Shown: positions 1 through 5,614 of the stretch, in pieces
Position numbering within the stretch: the first letter of the stretch is position 1
Layout of the letters: the number at the start of each line of letters is the position of its first letter
NCBI GenBank assembly: GCA_017881285.1
Contig: JADGRD010000154.1
Coordinates: forward strand, 1-7,615
From: Pseudomonadota bacterium
Lineage (GTDB): Bacteria > Myxococcota_A > Polyangia > Fen-1088
Reading direction: 5' to 3'
DNA: 7,615 nucleotides
Made by a program: the position numbers and the translations under genes
Notes under the pieces: model-generated
Told to the model about the DNA's origin: nothing
Database searches by the model: none
Seen by the model: only the letters and a program-made list of their open reading frames with translations

Positions 1-427
1 CGCCGATGGAGGCCCCTAGCAAGATGTATTCGCCTTTCTTCGAGGCCAGGGCGCCGAGGCCGCCAGCGATGCCCCCGAGCACCGCGCCCAGGCCGGCGCC
101 GTAGAGGCCGTCCCGCATGACGTAGCCATTGCGCCCGGGCTTGCGCTGGGACATGTCCACGATGCCCAGGGTCAGGCCGAGTACGCTGCCGGTAATTGCG
201 CCAATGCCGGCGCCGTAGACCACGGGTTTCCACCCACCCGAGGTCTTCCAGGTGTCGCTGCGGGCAAACAAGTAACCCGTGGCCGCACCCGCCAGCGCTC
301 CGACGAGCAAGCCCTGGTAGGCGCCGTCGAACACCGTGGGCGGGGGCAGATCGGACGCGTGCGCGGTCCGGGCGACCCCGGCGACCAGAACGAGAGCACA
401 CAGTACTTGAACACACGGTTTGGTCAT
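1..427 (-). CDS. Glycine-rich, glycine-zipper-like exported or membrane protein (partial, C-terminus outside window)
   Basis: An open frame of 142 full codons starts at ATG 427-425 and runs off the left edge. Residues 1-24 look like a Sec signal peptide: a basic start (MTK), a hydrophobic core (ALVLVAGVA) and an AHA motif before Ser25. The mature part has three Gly/Ala-rich hydrophobic stretches: about residues 36-55, 69-91 and 108-129, with a fourth beginning near 134. Their spaced glycines (YGAGIGAITGSVLG, YGAGLGAVLGGIAGG) are typical of glycine-zipper membrane hairpins. The YGAG(I/L)GA motif occurs twice, which suggests an internal duplication. The start overlaps the transketolase stop as ATGA, so it is probably translated by coupling. 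I do not recognise a specific family. Whether it sits in the inner or outer membrane cannot be told from this fragment. That it is a real gene is supported by the signal peptide, the start overlap and the uninterrupted frame. Confidence 0.72.
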   Translation of the reverse strand, partial: MTKPCVQVLCALVLVAGVARTAHASDLPPPTVFDGAYQGLLVGALAGAATGYLFARSDTWKTSGGWKPVVYGAGIGAITGSVLGLTLGIVDMSQRKPGRNGYVMRDGLYGAGLGAVLGGIAGGLGALASKKGEYILLGASIG

Positions 428-2424
428 GATTTCACCAGGCTCGTGACGGCACGGACGATGTTGTCGGCGGTAAACCCGAACTGTTTCATGAGTACGGAAC
501 CGGGGCCGGAGGCGCCGAAGCGGTCGAGGCCCAGGGCGATACCGTGCTCGCCAATCCAGCGGTGCCAACCCATGGTCGTTCCGGCCTCGATGGACACCCG
601 GGCCGCGATGCCTGGCGGGATGACGGAATCGCGGTACTCCGCGGGCTGTTCCGCGAAGAGCGCCCAGCAGGGCATCGAAACCACGCGACAGCGAACCCCG
701 GCGGCGAGCAGCTTGTCCTGCGCGGCCAGCGCCAGGCTGACCTCGCTGCCGGTCGCCAGGAGAATGGCCTGGGGCGCCCCCCCGGGCGCTTCGCTCAGAA
801 CATACGCGCCCCGTGACAGGTCGGTCGCCGGGGCGACCTTGTCGCGGTCGAAGGTCGGTAGCTTCTGCCGGCTCAAGACCATCACCGTGGGACCGTCGGT
901 GCGGCGCATGGCCGCGCGGTAGGCCTGCGCGACCTCGTTGGCGTCGGCCGGCCGCATGACCCACAGGTTCGGGATCCCGCGCAGGGCCGCGAGGTGCTCG
1001 ATGGGCTGGTGGGTCGGGCCGTCCTCACCCACGCCGATGGAGTCGTGGGTGAAGATGAAGATGACGGGCAGCTTGCTCAGGGCCGCCAGGCGGATGGCCG
1101 GCCGCTCGTAGTCGGAGAAGACGAAAAAGGTCGCGGTGTAGGGGCGCACCGAGCCGTGGTAGGCCATGCCGTTGGCGATGGCGCCCATGGCGTGTTCGCG
1201 CACGCCGAAGCGGATGTTGCGGCCGAGTCCGGTCTTGCCGTCGAAGTTGCCCAGGCCGGGCAGGCTGGTCATGGTCGAGCACGAGAGGTCGGCGTCGCCG
1301 CCCAGGAGCCACGGCACCTTGCTGGCGATGGCGGCCAGGATCTTGCCACCGGACACGCGCGAGGCGGGCTCGTCCTTGGGCGTAAACACCGGGATGGTCT
1401 GGTCCCAGTCCGCCGGCAACTCGTTCCGCTGTGCCATGCCCCATTCCGCGGCCAGCTCGGGCTGCGCCTCGGCCCAGGCCTCGAAGGTCGCCTGCCACAC
1501 CGCCTCGGCGCGGGCGCCGCGCTCGCCCGCGGTGGCGAAGTGGGCACGGGCCTCCTCGGGAACGTAGAACTGCTTCTCAGGATCCCAGCCGAGCGCCAAC
1601 TTGGTGGCCTTCACTTCGTCTGGTCCGAGAGGCGAGCCATGCGCCTCCGAGGTGCCCGCCTTGTGGGGCGAGCCGAAGCCGATGGTGGTGTGGACCTTGA
1701 TGAACGACGGGCGCGGGTCGGCCTTGGCCGCGGCAATGGCCCGGTCGATGGCGTCCACGTCCGTGTCGCCCTGCTCGACCTTCACGACGTGCCAGCCGTA
1801 GGCGTCGAAACGCTTGGCCACGTCTTCCGTGAAGCTCAGGGAGGTGGGGCCGTCGAGGGAGACCCGGTTGTCGTCGTAGAGCCAGACCAACTTGCCCAGC
1901 CCGAGGTGGCCGGCGAGGGAAGCGGCCTCGTGGGTGATGCCCTCCATCAGGTCGCCGTCGCCGACCAGGGCGTAGGTCATGTGATCCACCACGGTCAGAC
2001 CGGGGCGGTTGTAGCGTCCAGCCAGGAAGCGTTCGGCCATGGCCATGCCCACGGCATTCGAGGCGCCTTGTCCGAGCGGTCCGGTCGTGGCCTCGACCCC
2101 CGGGGTACAGAATGACTCCGGGTGGCCGGGTGCGCGCGAGCCCCACTGGCGAAAAGCCTTGAGCTCCTCGAGAGCGAGGTCGTAGCCGTAGAGGTGCAGC
2201 ATCGAGTAGAGGAGCATCGAGCCGTGTCCGGCGGAGAGCACGAAGCGGTCGCGGTCCGGCCACTTGGGGTTTTGCGGATTGTGGCGGAGGTGCTTTTGCC
2301 ACAGCACGTAGGTCATCGGGGCGGCGCCCATCGGCAGGCCGGGGTGGCCGGAGTTTGCCTTCTGTACGCCATCGACCGCGAGCAGCCGGATCGTGTTGAT
2401 GGCAAGTTGGGTAAGTGCGTCCAT
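424..2424 (-). CDS. tkt: Transketolase
   Basis: Thiamine-diphosphate enzyme of the non-oxidative pentose phosphate pathway. It moves a two-carbon ketol unit between sugar phosphates (xylulose-5-P to ribose-5-P or erythrose-4-P) in the cytosol. At 666 residues it has the usual full length (E. coli TktA 663). The N-terminal cofactor domain shows SGHPG (His27), GHGS (His67), GHPE (His101), GPLGQG (115-120) and the ThDP/metal motif GDGDLMEG (155-162) followed by DDN with Asn186. AHGSPLG carries His262. The middle domain has FGVREHAMG with the catalytic Glu410, then THDSIGVGEDGPTHQP (459-474) with His472. The C-terminal domain ends in the usual GEHGIALGLDRFG-type region. No active-site change was seen. 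The start is supported by a GAGGAG ribosome site 9 bases upstream. It follows the CNB genes after 184 bp and overlaps the downstream membrane-protein gene by 4 bases. Confidence 0.97.
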   Translation of the reverse strand: MDALTQLAINTIRLLAVDGVQKANSGHPGLPMGAAPMTYVLWQKHLRHNPQNPKWPDRDRFVLSAGHGSMLLYSMLHLYGYDLALEELKAFRQWGSRAPGHPESFCTPGVEATTGPLGQGASNAVGMAMAERFLAGRYNRPGLTVVDHMTYALVGDGDLMEGITHEAASLAGHLGLGKLVWLYDDNRVSLDGPTSLSFTEDVAKRFDAYGWHVVKVEQGDTDVDAIDRAIAAAKADPRPSFIKVHTTIGFGSPHKAGTSEAHGSPLGPDEVKATKLALGWDPEKQFYVPEEARAHFATAGERGARAEAVWQATFEAWAEAQPELAAEWGMAQRNELPADWDQTIPVFTPKDEPASRVSGGKILAAIASKVPWLLGGDADLSCSTMTSLPGLGNFDGKTGLGRNIRFGVREHAMGAIANGMAYHGSVRPYTATFFVFSDYERPAIRLAALSKLPVIFIFTHDSIGVGEDGPTHQPIEHLAALRGIPNLWVMRPADANEVAQAYRAAMRRTDGPTVMVLSRQKLPTFDRDKVAPATDLSRGAYVLSEAPGGAPQAILLATGSEVSLALAAQDKLLAAGVRCRVVSMPCWALFAEQPAEYRDSVIPPGIAARVSIEAGTTMGWHRWIGEHGIALGLDRFGASGPGSVLMKQFGFTADNIVRAVTSLVKS

Positions 2425-2433
2425 CGTTGTGTA

Positions 2434-2439
2434 CTCCTC
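2434..2439 (-). promoter_or_regulatory. Ribosome binding site of tkt
   Basis: On the minus strand this reads GAGGAG, 9 bases before ATG 2424-2422. It is a strong Shine-Dalgarno match and fixes the transketolase start. Confidence 0.8.
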
Positions 2440-2457
2440 GGCTAGTATCAGTAGTGA

Positions 2458-2498
2458 GCCGTCTTGCTAGCACGAGGCCACGGGATTGCCTAGACGGC
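2458..2498. repeat. Short inverted repeat in the tkt leader
   Basis: GCCGTCT (2458-2464) and AGACGGC (2492-2498) are perfect 7-base inverted arms separated by 27 bases. The 8-base palindrome TGCTAGCA (2465-2472) lies directly inside the left arm. The element is 34-74 bases upstream of the tkt start, a place where an operator or leader structure could act. No convincing -35/-10 pair was found nearby. Arms this short can arise by chance in GC-rich DNA, so the call is tentative. Confidence 0.3.
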
Positions 2499-2514
2499 AT
2501 TGCTCCAACATCGA

Positions 2515-2541
2515 CATGGGAACCCTCAAAGGGTTCCCATG
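2515..2541. repeat. Perfect 11-bp inverted repeat (hairpin) between CNB gene and tkt
   Basis: CATGGGAACCC (2515-2525) and GGGTTCCCATG (2531-2541) are exact reverse complements around a 5-base loop (TCAAA). Read on the minus strand, the hairpin lies 68 bases past the CNB2 stop and 90 bases before the tkt start. No T-tract follows on either strand, so it is not a classic intrinsic terminator. It could stabilise the 3' end of the CNB mRNA, reduce readthrough, or be part of a dispersed intergenic repeat together with the hairpin at 2560-2578. Confidence 0.8.
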
Positions 2542-2559
2542 CCCTCCCGCGATGGTACG

Positions 2560-2578
2560 CGGCCAGCGAAGCTGGCCG
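2560..2578. repeat. Perfect 8-bp hairpin with GAA triloop
   Basis: CGGCCAGC (2560-2567) and GCTGGCCG (2571-2578) pair perfectly around the triloop GAA. The core GCGAAGC is known as an unusually stable DNA mini-hairpin. It lies 18 bases from the hairpin at 2515-2541 and 30 bases beyond the stop of the CNB2 gene. The CGCG-ATGGTA-CGCG arrangement at 2548-2561 lies between the two. Such clusters of compact palindromes are typical of REP-like intergenic elements; membership in a genome-wide family cannot be judged from one copy. Confidence 0.7.
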
Positions 2579-2608
2579 GCTCCCCACGCGACCAGGCGCA
2601 TCCGCCGA

Positions 2609-3136
2609 TCAGGAGCCCAGCCAGGCGTAGCTGCCGGCCTGGATGCGCGCCAGGCGCACTGCGTCGATGTGGCCCGTGCAATCCGGCGTCCGGAGCGCGG
2701 AGTAGAGGGCTTGCGCCAGTTCGTTCGTGGCGCCGCGCAGCCTGCGGATGGCCAGGAGCGACAGGAGGTTGGCCAGCCAAAGGTTAGGCTCGCTGTCGTG
2801 CCCAAGCAGGGCGAGCAGGCTGCTGCGCTTGATCTCGACCACCGTCGCGTCGTTGAGAGCGCAGATCGAAACCGCGCAGGGGGCGCCGTCGAGCGCGGGC
2901 ATGAGCGCCAGCACGCTGCCCGGCCCGAAGGTGGAAAGGCTGTGCAGGCATCCCGCGATGCGCTTGGCGAGCACGAACTCACCCGCGGTAACGAGGAAGA
3001 AGCAATCGGTGACCTGTCCCTCCTCGCACAGCAGGGAGAGAGCGGGCAGGGACCGCGTATGGCCGGCCTCCAGCAAGGCCTGGGCTTCCGGCCCGCGGAA
3101 GCATTCGGGCAGGTTCTCTGCGCCGGGCGCGCTCAT
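2609..3136 (-). CDS. Cyclic-nucleotide-binding-fold protein with degenerate phosphate cassette (CNB2)
   Basis: A 175-residue cytosolic protein with one CNB-like beta-roll (about residues 15-111) and a C-terminal helical tail (112-148). Fold signatures are EEGQVTDCFFLVTAGEF (38-54) and the core GPGSVLALMPALDGAP (71-86). A gapless alignment of residues 73-102 with residues 75-104 of the upstream paralogue gives 11 identities in 30, but the ligand-contacting Glu is Leu78 here and the Arg is Cys87. Cyclic-nucleotide binding is therefore doubtful. No helix-turn-helix is seen, so it is not a Crp/Fnr-type regulator. The start at 3136 was chosen because it forms an ATGA overlap with the upstream stop and has a GAGAGG ribosome site 6 bases upstream; an in-frame ATG at 3193 would add 19 residues but lie deep inside the upstream gene. 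Function unknown; a role as partner of the upstream CNB protein is inferred. Confidence 0.8.
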   Translation of the reverse strand: MSAPGAENLPECFRGPEAQALLEAGHTRSLPALSLLCEEGQVTDCFFLVTAGEFVLAKRIAGCLHSLSTFGPGSVLALMPALDGAPCAVSICALNDATVVEIKRSSLLALLGHDSEPNLWLANLLSLLAIRRLRGATNELAQALYSALRTPDCTGHIDAVRLARIQAGSYAWLGS

Positions 3137-3678
3137 GCCGAGCCTCTCAGACTGGCGAAGCAGTTCTCCCAGGATCCGGGCAGGCCGGAGCACGACGACG
3201 GCGCCGGGGTGAGGCGGTCCTTCCAGGTGATATCCGCGCGCAGCTCGCGGTCGATGCGATCGTCGACGTTGCGCAGGCGCTTGAGCACGTCGAGGAAGAC
3301 GGCGCTGACCAGGGCAGCGGCGGCGTGCGGAGCCTGCTGCCGCATCCTGATCAGGTCCTCTCGACCGAGCTCGAGAACCGTAGCGGGCTCGCTGACCAGC
3401 AAGGTGACCGGCCGAGGCGCGGGGTCGATGCAGAACATTTCGCCAAACACCGTCCCCTCGGCAAGCTGCGCGATTTCATGGGGTTGGTCGTCCTTGCCCG
3501 AGACCACCGCGCATAGGGCGCCTTGTGTCACGATGAGCATGGTGCTACCGTATTCTCCATACGCACACACGGTTTCGCCGGTCGCGTACTTCCTTTCGCG
3601 CATGAAACGAACGAGGTCGGCACGCTCGATCTCCGAGAAGGATTCGAACAGTCGTACGTTCCGCAGCGGGTACGTCAT
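3133..3678 (-). CDS. Cyclic-nucleotide-binding domain protein (CNB1)
   Basis: A 181-residue protein made of one CNB domain (about residues 8-115) and a helical tail (116-150) with no DNA-binding or enzymatic domain. It opens with the usual LFESFSEIERADL. The phosphate-binding cassette is GTVFGEMFCIDPAPRPVTL (75-93), keeping FGE with Glu80 and, nine residues on, Arg89, the spacing seen in PKA-type cassettes. Binding of cAMP or cGMP is therefore plausible, though not shown. The start at 3678 is preferred: the CNB homology begins right there and GAGG lies 5 bases upstream. An in-frame ATG at 3870 would add 64 residues of unrelated, Arg/Pro-rich sequence and overlap the divergent kinase gene. It overlaps CNB2 by 4 bases, and the two look like diverged tandem duplicates. 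Such stand-alone CNB proteins often act as small sensory or scaffold subunits; the target here is unknown. Confidence 0.85.
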   Translation of the reverse strand: MTYPLRNVRLFESFSEIERADLVRFMRERKYATGETVCAYGEYGSTMLIVTQGALCAVVSGKDDQPHEIAQLAEGTVFGEMFCIDPAPRPVTLLVSEPATVLELGREDLIRMRQQAPHAAAALVSAVFLDVLKRLRNVDDRIDRELRADITWKDRLTPAPSSCSGLPGSWENCFASLRGSA

Positions 3679-3734
3679 CTTGCCCTCACTCTTTTCATCG
3701 GCAGGGCGGTCGGGAAACTTCAGGCCGAGCCGCC

Positions 3735-3807
3735 ATCTCTCCCTTCCCGCGCGGGCGCGGGGCGAGGCCGGCGTTCCCGGCTGGGGTTCCGCGTGGAGGG
3801 GAGAGAT
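3735..3807. repeat. Long-armed inverted repeat in the divergent CNB1/kinase control region
   Basis: The left arm ATCTCTCCCTTCC (3735-3747) and right arm GGAGGGGAGAGAT (3795-3807) are reverse complements at 12 of 13 positions, the outer 9 exactly. The spacer is 47 bases. A 10-base palindrome, CCCGCGCGGG (3746-3755), touches the left arm. The left arm is 57 bases from the CNB1 start and the right arm 42 bases from the kinase start, so each arm could serve one promoter. This would suit a shared regulator that loops or co-binds. No confident -35/-10 elements were recognised in the 170-bp region. Confidence 0.5.
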
Positions 3808-3848
3808 CGCTTCAATTCGGCGCACCCACCCGGCGTTGCAAAGGCCCC

Positions 3849-5534
3849 ATGGCGAGCAGTTCTGAGCCATCTCCCCCCTCCCTAAGTGTCAGCGGGGAGA
3901 GCCTGCCGCGCGTGGCCGGGCGAGTGTTGCTCGTGGACGACAGCAAACTAGTGCGCGATTTCGTCGGCAGCCTGATCGCCGACTGGGGGTTCCAGGTCGA
4001 GACCGTGGGCAGCGGCCAGGCGGCCCTCCTGTCGCTGGAGGCGAACCCGTACGATGTCATCGTGACCGAGGTCAGGATGCCCGAGATGACCGGGCTCGAG
4101 TTGCTGACGACGCTGCGCATGCGCGCCGTGGGCACGCCGGTGATCATGCTTTCGTCGGTGTCGCGCACCAGCGAGATCCTGAATGCCATTCACCATGGGG
4201 CGTTCGACTACGTGGTCAGGGACCAGGCCATCGAGCCCCTCCGTCTGGCCTTGCAGCGCGCCATGCAGCACGTCCACCTCGTGCGGGAGAACGCACGCCT
4301 TTCGGCCGAAACCGAGAGGCTCTTCGCCGAACGCAGCCAGATCGAATCTGCCCTGGCACGGGTCAGCGAAAACCAGGAGCAACTCGTCCAGGTGGAGAAG
4401 ATGGCGAGCATTGGGCTGCTCACCGCCGGCATCGCCCATGAGATCAACAACCCGCTGGCCTTCCTGCTTCCCAATTTCGAGATCATCGAAGGCTGGCTGG
4501 AATGCACGCGGCAGGGCAAGACCAGCGAGCGGGTGCCGACGCTGGAGGCACTCGGCAAGCTCGTCGCCGAGTGCCGTGGCGGCCTCGACCGGATCGCGCG
4601 CCTGGTGCGCCAGTTGCGCGTTTTCGCGCATCCCGGGCGGCAGAACCTGGGGCCCGTCGATGTCGATGCCCTGGTCCGCTCGGTGGTGGGCCTGGTGGAG
4701 CGGGAGCTCTCCGGCCGCGCCGAGGTGACGGTGTATTCCAGTCAGGACTGCATCGCTCGCGGCAACGAGGATCACCTTCGCCAGGTGCTGCTCAACTTGC
4801 TCATCAACAGCTCTCAGAGCATTTCTGCCGAGGGCGGCGGGCGGATCGAGGTGGTCGTCGATCAGAAGGACGGCGAGATCACGATCCGCGTGATCGACAA
4901 CGGTTGCGGCATCGCCCCCGAGAACCTGCGCCGGGTCTTCGATCCGTTCTTCACCACCAAGGCGGTCGGCTTCGGGACGGGCTTGGGGTTGTCGATCTCG
5001 CGCGACCTGGTCAAGAAGATGGACGGCAGCATCACCCTGGAAAGCCAGCTTGGCCGCGGCACGGTGGTCAGCGTCACCGTGCGCAAGTGGCGAGAGGAGC
5101 CCAACCAGGAGGCGGTCGAACCGCTTCGCACGCCCACGCCGGAGTTGATCGCGCCGAACGTCGGGCGGCGGCTTTCCATCATCATCATCGAGGACGAAAC
5201 CGAGCTGCTCGCGCCGCTGCGCCGGATGCTGGCCGCCTACCACGACATCATCACCTTCAGCGATCCACGCGACGGCATGCGCTGCCTCATCGAGCGCGAG
5301 CCACCCGACGTGATCATCTGCGACATCAACATGCCCGGGGTGGGCGGCGTGGAGCTCTACCGGGAAGTCACGCGCGTCCGGCCGTTCCTGGCCAGGCGCT
5401 TCATGTTCCTCACCGGTGGGGTTTCCGAAGAGGCGACGGCGCTCATCGGCGACGAGCGGCGGATTCTCGAAAAGCCCGTGCACCGCGAAGATCTCATGGC
5501 CGCCATCGAAGCCATCGCCGCGGCGAAGAACTAA
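3849..5534 (+). CDS. Hybrid sensor histidine kinase, REC-HisKA-HATPase-REC, with altered first receiver
   Basis: A 561-residue cytosolic two-component kinase with no membrane segment. Domains: a Ser/Pro-rich start (1-20); receiver 1 (about 24-138); a coiled-coil linker (141-185); HisKA with H-box GIAHEINNPL, His197 being the phosphorylated residue; HATPase_c with N-box HLRQVLLNLLINSSQ (309-323, Asn320), G1 DNGCGI (350-355), F-box FDPFFTTK (364-371) and G2 GFGTGLGLSIS (374-384); then receiver 2 (about 441-556). Receiver 2 is intact: acidic pocket EDE 448-450, phosphoacceptor Asp492 in DINMPG, Thr522 and Lys542 in EKP. Receiver 1 has the acidic pair Asp30-Asp31 but Glu74 where the phosphoacceptor Asp should be (VTEVRMP) and Arg124-Asp125 where Lys-Pro is usual. 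It is thus probably a pseudo-receiver or locked-on module. The start ATG 3849 has only a weak AAGG upstream. GTG at 3912 (Val22), after GGGGAGAG, is an alternative that would still keep the whole receiver. Its partner regulator is not in the window. Confidence 0.93.
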   Translation: MASSSEPSPPSLSVSGESLPRVAGRVLLVDDSKLVRDFVGSLIADWGFQVETVGSGQAALLSLEANPYDVIVTEVRMPEMTGLELLTTLRMRAVGTPVIMLSSVSRTSEILNAIHHGAFDYVVRDQAIEPLRLALQRAMQHVHLVRENARLSAETERLFAERSQIESALARVSENQEQLVQVEKMASIGLLTAGIAHEINNPLAFLLPNFEIIEGWLECTRQGKTSERVPTLEALGKLVAECRGGLDRIARLVRQLRVFAHPGRQNLGPVDVDALVRSVVGLVERELSGRAEVTVYSSQDCIARGNEDHLRQVLLNLLINSSQSISAEGGGRIEVVVDQKDGEITIRVIDNGCGIAPENLRRVFDPFFTTKAVGFGTGLGLSISRDLVKKMDGSITLESQLGRGTVVSVTVRKWREEPNQEAVEPLRTPTPELIAPNVGRRLSIIIIEDETELLAPLRRMLAAYHDIITFSDPRDGMRCLIEREPPDVIICDINMPGVGGVELYREVTRVRPFLARRFMFLTGGVSEEATALIGDERRILEKPVHREDLMAAIEAIAAAKN

Positions 5535-5535
5535 A

Positions 5536-5558
5536 GCCAATCCGGGGCCGAGATTGGC
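5536..5558. repeat. 7-bp inverted repeat between kinase stop and merR-like promoter
   Basis: GCCAATC (5536-5542) and GATTGGC (5552-5558) pair perfectly around a 9-base loop. The element starts one base after the kinase TAA and ends one base before the -35 box at 5560. It could be a weak 3'-end hairpin of the kinase mRNA (no T-tract follows) or an operator just upstream of the Fe-S operon promoter. Confidence 0.5.
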
Positions 5559-5559
5559 C

Positions 5560-5588
5560 TTGACGGGTACGTGGCTGGGCCATATAAC
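5560..5588 (+). promoter_or_regulatory. Predicted sigma70-type promoter of the merR-like/iscS/iscU operon
   Basis: -35 TTGACG (5560-5565) and -10 TATAAC (5583-5588), each matching consensus at 5 of 6 positions, are spaced by exactly 17 bases. Transcription would start near 5595, giving a leader of about 20 bases before the ATG at 5615. The spacer holds the small dyad TGGC-TGG-GCCA (5572-5582). GTACGT occurs at 5567-5572 and again inside the palindrome GTACGTAC (5591-5598). Promoters activated by MerR-family proteins normally have 19-20 base spacers, so the 17-base spacer fits a promoter that is active by itself and possibly repressed by the regulator. Confidence 0.65.
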
Positions 5589-5614
5589 TCGTACGTACAC
5601 GTAAGAGTAAGGTT

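Noticed and set aside
994..2115. Long open frame (373 codons) on the plus strand inside tkt
   Set aside because: It is antisense to a transketolase with complete motifs. The product is Gly/Arg/His-rich with no recognisable domain. Such frames are common in GC-rich genes owing to third-position GC bias.
2515..2541. Intrinsic terminator call for the 11-bp hairpin
   Set aside because: There is no run of T on either strand after the stem, so it was listed as an inverted repeat and not as a terminator.
3825..3840. Possible sigma54 promoter before the kinase (TTGCA at 3836-3840)
   Set aside because: The -12-like TTGCA is present but the -24 place reads CCCACC and not TGGCAC, and it would lie only 8 bases before the ATG.
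2486..3865. Long plus-strand frame (459 codons) across both CNB genes
   Set aside because: Antisense to two genes with clear CNB homology, crosses the hairpin cluster, and is low in complexity with no domain.
3679..3870. N-terminal extension of CNB1 to an ATG at 3870
   Set aside because: The extension is Arg/Pro-rich non-homologous sequence over the divergent promoter region and into the kinase gene; 3678 has a ribosome site and starts at the domain edge.
3948..5600. Long minus-strand frame (550 codons) opposite the hybrid kinase
   Set aside because: The plus strand encodes all kinase and receiver motifs; the antisense product is His/Gln/Arg-rich and without family resemblance.
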